Assembly (NCBI GenBank): GCA_029224465.1
Contig: JAQXUQ010000010.1
Location: 62,001 to 126,000, forward strand
Reading direction: 5' to 3'
Length of the DNA stretch: 64,000 nt
From: Bacillota bacterium
Lineage (GTDB): Bacteria > Bacillota > Clostridia > Lachnospirales > Lachnospiraceae
Shown: positions 18,049 through 27,729 of the stretch, one piece after another
How positions within the stretch are numbered: position 1 is the first letter of the stretch
Layout of the letters: every line of letters begins with the position of its first letter
Translations under genes and position numbers: made by a program
Notes under the pieces: generated by a model
What the model was told of the DNA's origin: nothing
The model's database searches: none
Seen by the model: the letters and a program-made list of their open reading frames with translations, nothing else

Positions 18049-18664
18049 ATGAACGCCGGCTTGTGCCGGTCCTGTCTTTCTATCACTTCTGTTCATTCGA
18101 ACGAATCTCATGCACGCAGACTTTTTCATCCGCAGGAGATTGCCGCAGTCCGCATTTCCTCTATCGAAAGTATCCGGACTGAGGATACAATAGAAGCAGG
18201 ACCGGACTCGAAAAGTGTTCAACTGGATATCCTCTGCTCTTCCGAAAACGGCAATTACTATGACATCGAAATGCAGGCGCAGGATACCGGGGAACTCCCG
18301 AAAAGGAGCCGCTACTACAGTTCGATGATGGCTTTCCTCGACTACGTAGGCGAAAAACCAGCCGGCAGATCAGACGATTCCTATGTTCAGCAGATTGACA
18401 GAGCGGTCCGAAGGGCTAAGAAAAATGCTGTCTGGAGGAAACAATATATGGATTGGGAAATGGAGAAGAAAGAGATCGAGTGGACAGCCCGTAAGGAGGG
18501 GCGAGCTGAAAGGCAAGGCTGAAGGCAAAGCTGAGGGCAAGGCTGAGAAACTTGCTGAGAACACTAAAACCCTCGCCGCTTACCTGAAATCCCTGGATGA
18601 CTCCCTTACAATGGAACAGGCGATGCGCAAGGCTTCCGAAATCCTGCAGAGGGTCTCAGAATAA
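18049..18664 (+). pseudogene. Degenerate Rpn-family (PD-(D/E)XK) nuclease gene
   Basis: Frame 1 carries SVQLDILCSSENGNYYDIEMQAQD...LPKRSRYYSSM. This is the catalytic core of Rpn/PD-(D/E)XK transposase-like nucleases (LD...EMQ motif). The frame then jumps straight to the C-terminal RRAKKNAVWRKQYM region, so the middle of the protein is missing. The N-terminal start is also missing. Near 18500 a frameshift moves the Lys/Glu/Gly/Ala-rich tail (KGKAEGKAEGKAE, from a 12 bp repeat) into frame 2, which ends at 18664. Intact Rpn proteins are around 300 residues and promote recombination. This one should be non-functional. Confidence 0.8.
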
Positions 18665-18797
18665 TAAATCACTGTTCCAGCCGCGGTGCCTTAAACAGCC
18701 AATTTTAATGCAGCAGCAAATGCAAATGAACCGACGGCACACCACATCGCCGGGCGCACCACACCGCCGACGAACCACACCGCCGACACACCAATAA

Positions 18798-18827
18798 GAG
18801 CGGCCAGACGCTAAAGTCCGGCCGCTC
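18798..18827. terminator. Stem-loop after the Rpn pseudogene
   Basis: GAGCGGCC(A)GAC at 18798-18809 pairs with GTC(C)GGCCGCTC at 18816-18827 around a 6 base loop. A CTTCTACTATTTT tail follows on the plus strand. It lies between convergent units. Confidence 0.5.
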
Positions 18828-18847
18828 CCTTCTACTATTTTGTCTGT

Positions 18848-19016
18848 CGGATCACATCCCTTGCCTGCTTCATCTGCAAGGCTATTTCTGTGATGCAATT
18901 CAGAGCTGCATCTTTTCCCGAATTCATCCGCAAAGCTTCGCTCTGATATAACCCCTGACACAACTCAAGGTCACGCCTTTTTGTCAGCCTCATCCGCAAA
19001 GTTTTCACCCTGATGA
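18848..19016. repeat. Degenerate tandem repeats at the 3' end of the permease gene
   Basis: Three diverged copies of a 54-66 bp unit share the core TCATC(C/T)GCAA(A/G)G, at 18871, 18925 and 18991, followed by a TGAT(G/A) word. The first (right-most) copy encodes the last permease residues (ENFADEADKKA). The other two lie beyond the stop codon and, read in one frame, still give FADEFGKRC and LADEAGKGC. The permease tail therefore seems to have been duplicated and lost. Confidence 0.6.
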
Positions 19017-20362
19017 ATCTCCAGATCCACACCTGTATCATTCGGCTCATTCTCCGAGAAGTTATAATCCTTGCCCGGCAGAATCGCGTTCAGCACAATG
19101 CCGACCAGAGATCCTGTCGCAAGGCCGGAGAAGGTGATTGTAGCCGCGCCGGCATGGAACACAAGACCGCCATCCGCCGAGAAATTCAGGCCAATCGCCA
19201 GAACCAGAATCAGCGCCGCGATAAGGACATTACGGCTCTTGGAGAAATCGCAGTGCGTCTCAACCAGATTTCTGACTCCGACCGCGGAAATCATACCATA
19301 CAGAACCAGCGAAATACCGCCGATCGTAGCAGCCGGCATGACTTCAATAATTGCGGCAAACTTCGGGCAGAAGGACAGCACAACCGCGATCACCGCTGCC
19401 AGACGGATAACCATCGGATCATATACTTTTGTGAGTGTGAGGACACCGGTGTTTTCGCCGTAAGTTGTATTTGCAGGTGCGCCAAACAGTGAAGCGAGCG
19501 TCGTCGCGAGGCCGTCACCGGTCAGCGTTCTGTGCAGGCCGGGATCCTGAATATAATTGATGCCGGCCGTCGATGAAATCGCGGAAATGTCACCGATATG
19601 CTCCATCATTGTCGCGAACGCAATCGGAACGATCGTAATCACCGCTGTTACCAGAAGCCCGGTATCCGCGCCTTCGGTGAAGATGGAAAAAACAGTCCTG
19701 TTATAGGATAACGGAAGTCCGATCCATGCGGCTTCCTTCACCGGTGTGAAATCGATCAGCCCGGAAAAAGCAGCAACAACATAGGAGGCAATGACACCGA
19801 GAAGGATCGGGACGATTTTTACCATTCCGCGGCCCCATATGTTACAGATAATGACAACCACGATCGCTACTAGCGCGACGAACCAGTTTGTCTCACAGTT
19901 ATTGATTGCCGATGTCGAAAGGTTCAGGCCAATCGCAATGATGATCGGACCGGTGACAACCGGCGGGAAAAACTTCATAACCTTGTTTGCGCCAAAAGCT
20001 CTGAACAGCGCCGCAAGCACCAGATAAGCCAGACCCGCGACCGCTACGCCAAAACAGGCATACCGCAGAAGCTCCGGCTCTTTATTCGGCGCAATTGCCG
20101 CATAGCCCGCAAGAAACGCGAAGGACGAGCCAAGGAATGCCGGCACTTTTTTCTTTGTAATCAGATGAAACAGCAGTGTCCCGAGGCCTGCCCAAAGCAG
20201 GGTCGCCGAAACGCTGAGTCCTGTCAGAATCGGTACAAGTACCGTTGCGCCGAACATCGCAAAAACATGCTGGAACCCGAGGATTCCGATCTGGCCGGCT
20301 GTCAGTTCTTTTCTGGCGTCATAAATCGCATGATCGCCGACGGATGACTTCAATTTACTCAT
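18971..20362 (-). CDS. Uracil/xanthine permease family (NCS2) transporter
   Basis: This is a 463-residue integral membrane protein of the nucleobase:cation symporter-2 family, with about 12-14 membrane segments. It has the PAFLGSSFAF motif and the signature NTTYGENTGVLTLTKV, which is closer to UraA (uracil) than to xanthine or uric-acid carriers. It probably imports uracil with protons. The ATG at 20362 has GGAG nine bases upstream; a GTG 15 bp earlier overlaps that site and is unlikely. The C-terminus ends in an acidic tail that belongs to a tandem DNA repeat. Confidence 0.88.
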   Translation of the reverse strand: MSKLKSSVGDHAIYDARKELTAGQIGILGFQHVFAMFGATVLVPILTGLSVSATLLWAGLGTLLFHLITKKKVPAFLGSSFAFLAGYAAIAPNKEPELLRYACFGVAVAGLAYLVLAALFRAFGANKVMKFFPPVVTGPIIIAIGLNLSTSAINNCETNWFVALVAIVVVIICNIWGRGMVKIVPILLGVIASYVVAAFSGLIDFTPVKEAAWIGLPLSYNRTVFSIFTEGADTGLLVTAVITIVPIAFATMMEHIGDISAISSTAGINYIQDPGLHRTLTGDGLATTLASLFGAPANTTYGENTGVLTLTKVYDPMVIRLAAVIAVVLSFCPKFAAIIEVMPAATIGGISLVLYGMISAVGVRNLVETHCDFSKSRNVLIAALILVLAIGLNFSADGGLVFHAGAATITFSGLATGSLVGIVLNAILPGKDYNFSENEPNDTGVDLEIHQGENFADEADKKA

Positions 20363-20404
20363 ACTTACTATCTCCACCCTTTCTTAAAACACTTAAGACA
20401 AAAG

Positions 20405-20456
20405 CTTCCGGCGCGGCGCTGATCTTTCCTTTGCGTCACGCAAAAGATGCCGGAAG
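20405..20456 (-). terminator. Double hairpin between acidic-protein gene and permease
   Basis: On the minus strand CTTCCGGC (20456-20449) pairs with GCCGGAAG (20412-20405), followed by CTTTTGTCTT. Inside is a second stem, TTTGCG-TGA-CGCAAA (20444-20430), with extra ATCTTT/AAAGAT pairing. It can end the upstream transcript. Because it sits about 45 bp before the permease ATG it could also act as an attenuator. No PyrR-type motif or purine riboswitch was recognised. Confidence 0.6.
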
Positions 20457-20494
20457 GCAGTCACTGCACTCCCAGCATCTTATCAACATATGTA

Positions 20495-21139
20495 TTACCG
20501 ATTGCTGTCGGCATCATCGAAGAACTTCTCAACTTCTTCCGCTTTCTTCACAAATTCTGCATCTTCGGAAGTGTCTTCGCTCTGCTGCGCATCCGCAGGC
20601 TCCTCTTCCTCCGGAAACTTCCCGTCCTCAGAAGGTGTCCCATCATCCGCAGGTGCCTGCTCGCTATCTGCAGGCGCTTCCCGGTGACTTTCTTCAGCTC
20701 CTGAAGGAATTTCCGCATCCGCAGAATTTTCATCTGCAGGAACTTTTTCTTCATTTGCAGAAGCCTCGGCCTCAGCTGAAGGGGCATCTGCCGATGCTGT
20801 TGTTTTCACTTCTGCGGCTGCTGCCTCTTCCGGTGCCTTATCCGCTGACGCTTCGTCTTCGGTTTCCTCAACCTCAATGTCGATGTCGTCGTCATCTGCT
20901 TCATCAGCCTTGGGCGTAATCGCGTCCTTTACCTTTGACCAGGTCTCATCTGTTCCATGCTTAATAGTTGTATAGGCTCTGTTCGCGGCCTTCTTTACGT
21001 TCTCGGGATCAAATGCACCACCGTTCTCTTCGCCTTCTTCTGCAGATTCTCTGGAAGTCTTCTCCAGATAATAGTAGACCCCTGCAGCTGCAGCACCGAT
21101 CAGGGCAGCCCCAAATAACGCCTTACCGAATGCACTCAT
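20495..21139 (-). CDS. Membrane-anchored acidic low-complexity protein
   Basis: The family is not recognised. The protein is 214 residues: a short N-terminus, one hydrophobic helix (ALFGAALIGAAAAGVYYYL), then a hydrophilic tail of about 180 residues. The tail is very rich in Glu, Ala, Asp, Ser and Pro and built from loose EEAPADE-like repeats visible in the DNA as GC-rich triplet repeats. It resembles YtxH-type anchored proteins only in layout. The tail is probably disordered. I chose ATG 21139 over an ATG six bases earlier that is too close to GGAGG. The reverse frame is not coding-like. Confidence 0.7.
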   Translation of the reverse strand: MSAFGKALFGAALIGAAAAGVYYYLEKTSRESAEEGEENGGAFDPENVKKAANRAYTTIKHGTDETWSKVKDAITPKADEADDDDIDIEVEETEDEASADKAPEEAAAAEVKTTASADAPSAEAEASANEEKVPADENSADAEIPSGAEESHREAPADSEQAPADDGTPSEDGKFPEEEEPADAQQSEDTSEDAEFVKKAEEVEKFFDDADSNR

Positions 21140-21431
21140 CTCCATACCTCCGCGAATAATCTTTGTACCTGCCGCGCAAGCAAATTCATTCTGCAAATGC
21201 CCGGACACTTAAGCAGTATATTACTCCGTTTAACTGGAAAAAGGAAGAAAAAACTGCGGCGGTGCTGCATCCGCCGCAACTGTTTTATCACCTGCCTCTG
21301 TGCTGTGCAATATGAGCACTTTCAAAGCTCGTTTTCGTCATAATGACAAGATGAAAATCCATAAATGTTATTGTCGCATAATTCTATTTATGGTAAAGTA
21401 ATAGATAGACTGATTTGGTCAAAGAGGGGTT
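21140..21431. other. Divergent gap before the tetR-like gene
   Basis: It holds the tetR promoter at its right end. The left half (21230-21330) is GC-rich and shows no gene or strong hairpin. Confidence 0.5.
21359..21399 (+). promoter_or_regulatory. Promoter and probable operator of the tetR-like gene
   Basis: TTGTCG (21371-21376) and TAAAGT (21394-21399) are 17 bp apart. CCATAAAT (21359-21366) and ATTTATGG (21386-21393) form a dyad that brackets the -35, a position suited to autorepression by the TetR-family product. Confidence 0.65.
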
Positions 21432-22037
21432 ATGAACGAAAAGTTTTTTGATTTGAAAAAGGAAAAACAAGACCGCATGATCAATGCCGGCCTCAAAGTA
21501 TTCGCGCAGAACGGCTACCGCCACGCCAGCACCGATGAAATTGTAAAGGAAGCCGGCATCAGCAAGGGCCTGCTCTTTCATTACTTTGTCAGCAAGGCAG
21601 GTTACTACGCTTTTCTGTACGATTATATCACCCGATTCACGATTCTGGAACTGACCAGCGAAATCAGGGATACGGCTATCGATTACTTTGACCTGCAGAA
21701 GAAAATTCTGGATGTGGAAGCTGATCTGATGGAGCAGTATCCGTTTCTTTTCCTGTTCCTGGAATCCGTCAGACTCGAGGATGATCCGGAGGGGCTTACG
21801 GTCCTTCTGGGACAGGGGAAAAATGTGACGGCATATTACGATGAGATGCTTGGAAGTGCCGACATTGCAGGCTATCTGCGCATTGATGATGCGCAGAGTG
21901 TGTCGGATATCATCCATTTCGTCAAAACAGGTACCATGCGTGAAATTCTGACCGGCCGCAAGGGTAAAGTTTCGGAGTATACGAAAAAGATGCAGGCTGT
22001 GCTTTCCCAGCTCCGGCATCTTGCGGGCAACCTCTGA
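21432..22037 (+). CDS. TetR/AcrR-family transcriptional regulator
   Basis: The 201-residue protein has a TetR N-terminal helix-turn-helix (residues about 12-58: MINAGLKVFAQNGYRHASTD, then EAGISKGLLFHYF) and a variable all-helical C-terminal ligand domain. GAGGGG precedes the ATG. No efflux pump or enzyme gene lies beside it, so the target is unclear. The dyad in its own promoter suggests autoregulation. Confidence 0.9.
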   Translation: MNEKFFDLKKEKQDRMINAGLKVFAQNGYRHASTDEIVKEAGISKGLLFHYFVSKAGYYAFLYDYITRFTILELTSEIRDTAIDYFDLQKKILDVEADLMEQYPFLFLFLESVRLEDDPEGLTVLLGQGKNVTAYYDEMLGSADIAGYLRIDDAQSVSDIIHFVKTGTMREILTGRKGKVSEYTKKMQAVLSQLRHLAGNL

Positions 22038-22069
22038 TACAGCAGGTATTCATAAGACGGATAGCTTAT

Positions 22070-22121
22070 AAAGCGGGCAGACAACCGGTTATGATGCCGG
22101 TTGTCTGCCCGCTTTATTTTA
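22070..22121. terminator. Bidirectional terminator between tetR-like and mocR-like genes
   Basis: A perfect 19 bp stem (22070-22088 with 22097-22115) and an 8 base loop are followed by ATTTTAC on the plus strand. The A-rich left flank gives a weaker U-tract on the minus strand. It ends both convergent genes. Confidence 0.92.
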
Positions 22122-22146
22122 CGGGTCGCCGCACGCACAGCCTTGA

Positions 22147-23739
22147 TTACCGGCAGACGCCGGGCAGTCTCTGCAGCCCGTCCCGGATCTCATCTTCTGT
22201 CAGTGCCGCGTAGCCGATCATCCATGTCGGCGCATCATACGGCAGCGGCTCCCCCGGGATACACTGTTCATATAAAGGATAGATTTTAACCCCCGCGGCC
22301 GCGGCTTTTCCGCACAGCGCCCGTTCCCTGTCGATGATCCAGCTCTTGCTCGAATTCTGTCCGGGCAGCCGGTCATTGCGGACTGCAGACTCTTTCCGTG
22401 TTTCATCTCCGCTATGCATTATCCGTTCCCGGAGCAGTACGTGCAGGCCGGCACCGCTGCCAAGCACATCAAACCGTGTCCGGCAGGGAGCAAGAAGAGA
22501 AAGCGTAAGGTCATGTTTTGCCTTATAGATCTTCCGCATCCTGTTCAGATAGCGCTCATAGAAACCGTTCCTGATAAACTCGTCCAGAATACTCTGATCA
22601 ATCCGGGAAACCGTAGAGGAAAGGTAGCGGCAGGTTTCGTGATAACGGGACATGAGCCTTACAGGAAGAATCATAAAACTGATCCGGATGGCCGGCGCGA
22701 TCGATTTGGAAAAGGTTCCGATATAAATGACGTTTCCGTTTGTGTCGAGCGACTGCAGGGATTTTACGGGTCTTCCGGTATATTTGAACTCGGAATCGTA
22801 GTCGTCTTCAAGGATATAACGTTCCTGTCCGTCCTTCTCGGACTGTGCCCACTGCAGCAGTTCTGTCCGTCTCGGATAAGACATCCGGATACCGCAGGGA
22901 TACTGGTGGGCGGGCATCACGTAGGCCAGTGTGCAGTCCGTCCGTGACAAAGCGCGGACATCGATGCCGGCACTGTCCATCGGAACCGTCACAACTTCGT
23001 ATTCCATGGAATGAAAAATGTGATATGCACGCAGGTAAGTCGGATTTTCCATCGCGATCTTCCTGCCATCTCCCAGAATCTGACGGAGAAGCATCAGAAG
23101 ATAGTCGTTTCCCGCGCCGATCACGATCTGCTGCGGCGAACATTGAACGCCGCGGGAAAGATGCAGGTGATGCGCAATCGTCTGCCGGAGCGGGAGGTCT
23201 CCCTGCGGATCACCCCGCGTAAAAACATCCGCGTTCCCATACGCCATAATCCCGCGGACAATTCTTCTCCATGTCGCATAGGGAAAAGAACGCATTTCAA
23301 TGCTGCGTGGTGAAAAATCAATCAGGCCGCCCTCTTCCGCGGACTGCGGTACTGAGGATACATCCGGCAGGCCGCCGGCAGACGGTAAGCCGGGCGCAGG
23401 CGGCAAAGCAGCGGCGGAAGACAGGCCGGGGGGCAAACCGGCGTCAGACGACATGGCGGCGGGCACCGGACCGGCTTCCGGCGGCAGCAGGTCCGCGATT
23501 TCACAGACATACGCGCCGCTCCCGCGCCGCAGCTCAATATATCCCTCTTCCGCGAGCATATCGTAAGCCAGCTGCGTCGTGCTTCTGGAAATGTTCAGAT
23601 AGGATGCAAGAGATCTTGTCGAAGGGAGCTTCTCTCCTGCGGTCAGACTCCCGCTCCTGATTTCACCGCGGATATAGTCGTAAATCTGCAGGTAGAGATG
23701 CTCTTTCTCCGACAAATTCAGTTGAATGTTCAGATCCAT
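22147..23739 (-). CDS. MocR-type GntR/aminotransferase regulator
   Basis: The 530-residue protein has a GntR winged helix (residues about 12-78, with LPSTRSLASYLNISRSTTQLAYDML). A linker of about 55 residues is unusually rich in GLP(P/S)A repeats. A fold-type I aminotransferase domain follows, with the PLP lysine in GTFSKSIAPAIR. MocR proteins such as PdxR and GabR use PLP or an imine as effector. The gene starts 7 bp after glnS and has no clear ribosome site of its own, so it is probably coupled to glnS. No pdxST or gabT genes are adjacent, so its target is unknown. Confidence 0.88.
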   Translation of the reverse strand: MDLNIQLNLSEKEHLYLQIYDYIRGEIRSGSLTAGEKLPSTRSLASYLNISRSTTQLAYDMLAEEGYIELRRGSGAYVCEIADLLPPEAGPVPAAMSSDAGLPPGLSSAAALPPAPGLPSAGGLPDVSSVPQSAEEGGLIDFSPRSIEMRSFPYATWRRIVRGIMAYGNADVFTRGDPQGDLPLRQTIAHHLHLSRGVQCSPQQIVIGAGNDYLLMLLRQILGDGRKIAMENPTYLRAYHIFHSMEYEVVTVPMDSAGIDVRALSRTDCTLAYVMPAHQYPCGIRMSYPRRTELLQWAQSEKDGQERYILEDDYDSEFKYTGRPVKSLQSLDTNGNVIYIGTFSKSIAPAIRISFMILPVRLMSRYHETCRYLSSTVSRIDQSILDEFIRNGFYERYLNRMRKIYKAKHDLTLSLLAPCRTRFDVLGSGAGLHVLLRERIMHSGDETRKESAVRNDRLPGQNSSKSWIIDRERALCGKAAAAGVKIYPLYEQCIPGEPLPYDAPTWMIGYAALTEDEIRDGLQRLPGVCR

Positions 23740-23746
23740 GAAGGAA

Positions 23747-25456
23747 TCACTTCTTCGGCAGCTTGAACGAACTCTTCAAAGATACAATTCTGTTATAAAC
23801 CGGCGCGCCGTCTTTCGAATCTTTGCAGTCAACGCAGAAGAAGCCGTTCCGGATGAACTGGAAACGGTCAAAGGGCTTCGCCCGAAGCAGCGCCGGCTCC
23901 ACATACGCTCTGACCTCGGTCAGGGAATGCGGGTTCAGATTCAGCTCGCCGGTCTCCGGATCGTATACACCTTTTGCTTCATCGATGATGTTTTCGTACA
24001 GTCTTGCAGTAACCGTCCCCGCATCGGCTGCATTTACCCAGTGTATTGTTCCCTTCACCTTGCGGCCGTCCGGCGCGTCACCGCCGCGCGTTGCGGGATC
24101 GTAAGTACAGTGAATCACGGTTACTTTTCCGGTCTCATCGGTTTCATACGAAGTGCAGGTCACAAAGTACGCGTACATCAGGCGCACTTCGTTGCCGGGA
24201 TAGAGCCTTTTATACTTCGGTACCGGCTCCGCCATGAAGTCATCACGCTCGATATAAAGCTCACGGCTGAACGTCAGTTTTCTGCTGCCGAGGGCTTCGT
24301 TCTCGAGGTTGTTCGGCGCCTCCAGTTCTTCGCTCTGTCCCTGCGGATAATTGTCGATCACGAGTTTCACGGGATCAAGAACCGCCATCATCCGGGGTGC
24401 CTTCGGCTTAAGATCTTCACGGATGCAGTATTCGAGAGCCGCGTAATCGTTGACTGCCTGACTCTTGGAAACTCCTGCCATCTCGACAAACATTTTGATT
24501 GATTCCGGCGTGAAGCCACGGCGGCGGAGGCCCGAGATTGATACGATCCGGGGGTCGTCCCAGCCGTCGACGATGTTCTGCTCGACAAGCTTCTTGATAT
24601 AGCGCTTGCCGGTCACAACGTTGTTCAGATAGAGCTTCGCAAACTCGATCTGACGGGGCGGCATTTCGAATTCCGCTTCCCGCACCACCCAGTCGTAGAG
24701 AGGTCTGTGATCCTCGAATTCCAGTGTGCAGATCGAATGTGTGATGTGCTCGATGCCGTCTTCGATCGGGTGCGCGAAATCATACATCGGATAAATGCAC
24801 CACTTGTCGCCGGTTCTCTGGTGGGACAGATGGGCAACACGGTAAATGATCGGATCGCGCATGTTGATGTTGGGCGAGGCCATGTCGATTTTGGCGCGGA
24901 GTGTCTTTTCGCCGTCGGCAAACTCCCCGTTCTTCATCCGCTCGAACAGATCGAGGTTCTCTTCCACGGACCGGTCTCTGTTCGGATCATTTTTGCCGGG
25001 CTCTGTCAGTGTCCCGCGGTATTCGCGCATTTCGTCCGCCGTCAGATCGGAGACGTAAGCGTGGCCCTTTCGTATGATCTTGACCGCAATCTCATACATC
25101 TCGTCAAAATAATCGCTGGCATAATAAATCCTGTCTCCGAAATCCGCGCCGAGCCAGCGCACGTTGTCGATAATCGCGTCGACAAACTCGGATTTTTCCT
25201 TGGTCGGATTGGTGTCGTCAAAGCGCAGGTTGAACTTCCCGCCATACTCTTTGGCAAGGCCGTAGTTCAAGAGGATGCTCTTGGCATGGCCGATATGAAG
25301 ATAGCCGTTCGGTTCCGGCGGAAAACGTGTATGTACATGGTCGTACACGCCTTCTGCAAGGTCCTTGTCGATCTCCAGCTCGATGAAATTCTTGTTCTCT
25401 CCGTTCAGGGGCGCGGCGCAGCCGTTCTCGTCCCGCTTTACTGCATCTGTACTCAT
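23747..25456 (-). CDS. glnS: Glutaminyl-tRNA synthetase
   Basis: This is a 569-residue class I synthetase. The N-terminal catalytic domain has [15 protein letters not shown] (HIGH motif) near residue 43. The GWDDPR and [13 protein letters not shown] region and a C-terminal anticodon-binding beta-barrel match GlnRS. The KMSKS-equivalent reads [11 protein letters not shown], with Gly in place of the usual Ser. It charges tRNA-Gln directly, so this organism need not rely on GatCAB for glutamine. The ribosome site begins right after the guaB terminator, leaving no room for a separate promoter. Confidence 0.96.
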   Translation of the reverse strand: MSTDAVKRDENGCAAPLNGENKNFIELEIDKDLAEGVYDHVHTRFPPEPNGYLHIGHAKSILLNYGLAKEYGGKFNLRFDDTNPTKEKSEFVDAIIDNVRWLGADFGDRIYYASDYFDEMYEIAVKIIRKGHAYVSDLTADEMREYRGTLTEPGKNDPNRDRSVEENLDLFERMKNGEFADGEKTLRAKIDMASPNINMRDPIIYRVAHLSHQRTGDKWCIYPMYDFAHPIEDGIEHITHSICTLEFEDHRPLYDWVVREAEFEMPPRQIEFAKLYLNNVVTGKRYIKKLVEQNIVDGWDDPRIVSISGLRRRGFTPESIKMFVEMAGVSKSQAVNDYAALEYCIREDLKPKAPRMMAVLDPVKLVIDNYPQGQSEELEAPNNLENEALGSRKLTFSRELYIERDDFMAEPVPKYKRLYPGNEVRLMYAYFVTCTSYETDETGKVTVIHCTYDPATRGGDAPDGRKVKGTIHWVNAADAGTVTARLYENIIDEAKGVYDPETGELNLNPHSLTEVRAYVEPALLRAKPFDRFQFIRNGFFCVDCKDSKDGAPVYNRIVSLKSSFKLPKK

Positions 25457-25472
25457 AACAATTCTTTCCTGT

Positions 25473-25540
25473 CAAAACAAAACCCCGCGCAGGACCGCCG
25501 CGGCACAGAGAATCTGTGTCCGCAGAAGCGGCCTGCGCGG
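25473..25540 (-). terminator. Terminator-like hairpin between guaB and glnS
   Basis: CCGCGCAGG (25485-25493) pairs with CCTGCGCGG (25532-25540). An inner CACAG/CTGTG stem lies within, and GGGGTTTTGTTTTG follows on the minus strand. It ends 17 bp before the glnS ATG, so glnS must be reached by read-through or regulated antitermination. Confidence 0.85.
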
Positions 25541-25596
25541 TTCTGCTTGCCCGAACCGGCGCGTCAAAAGACGCAGCCGGATTCCCGGCAGCAGTA

Positions 25597-27069
<1,473 letters not shown>

Positions 27070-27094
27070 TCATTGCAAATATGTTGTCACTCTA

Positions 27095-27607
27095 TCAGAA
27101 CGCCGCGACTTTGCGGGGGGCGAACGTCCGGACTGCCGTAAGGAGTTTACGCGCTTCCGCGCTGTCCGCAGGAAGCGTTAATATAAGTCTCGTATTGCCT
27201 GCGAGGAACAGATACCATGTGTCCTTCCTGTTGTCTCTGTTCCCGTCCGAGTAATCAATGACGTTGTCCTGACGGTTTTTCAGATATGCAATATCACCGG
27301 AATCCACAGGAGCGAGCATTTCCATCTTTTCAAGGTCGTAGGTCGCAAGATGTTTTCTCCTGGATTTTTTCAGGATTCTCGCTATGCGGAGCTCTTTGTC
27401 CACGAGCGCGTACTCGTAATCAACATAGGTATAAAGATCCGCGAAGTACGCGCCTGCCGCAGCCGCCACTCCCGGAAGCAGCAGGATAAAGTTTCCGATG
27501 CCAAGCAGAATGCAGGCGGCGGAAACGGCGACAAGAATTGTCTTGACGGCAGAAAGTGCCTTGTTCTTCTGCCTTTTCGCAACTACTTCAATACAGCCGA
27601 AATCCAA
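27095..27607 (-). CDS. Small membrane protein, probably DUF6106 family
   Basis: The start is a TTG at 27607, eight bases from GGAGG, giving 170 residues that begin MDFGCIEVVAKRQK. The only upstream ATG has no ribosome site and a leader of unlikely composition. Two hydrophobic segments (residues about 18-60) are followed by a soluble beta-rich domain ending in TLPADSAEARKLLTAVRTF. The function is unknown. It lies 40 bp before guaB and shares its promoter. Confidence 0.65.
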   Translation of the reverse strand: MDFGCIEVVAKRQKNKALSAVKTILVAVSAACILLGIGNFILLLPGVAAAAGAYFADLYTYVDYEYALVDKELRIARILKKSRRKHLATYDLEKMEMLAPVDSGDIAYLKNRQDNVIDYSDGNRDNRKDTWYLFLAGNTRLILTLPADSAEARKLLTAVRTFAPRKVAAF

Positions 27608-27650
27608 AGCTGTCCCCTCCTCATTGGTTGAATTTGTCCGGTTTTTGATA

Positions 27651-27679
27651 ATAATATCCCAGAAGAAAGGATAATGCAA
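27651..27679 (-). promoter_or_regulatory. Promoter of the DUF6106-like gene and guaB
   Basis: TTGCAT (27679-27674) and TATTAT (27656-27651) are 17 bp apart on the minus strand. Confidence 0.7.
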
Positions 27680-27729
27680 ACCGAATTGCACTGTCTCCGC
27701 GGATCAGTGCCGGGCCGCACGCGGCATGC

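Noticed and set aside
18656-18961. Minus-strand frame of about 100 codons after the permease
   Set aside because: It has no ribosome site and its composition comes from the decayed tandem repeats and the GC-rich hairpin.
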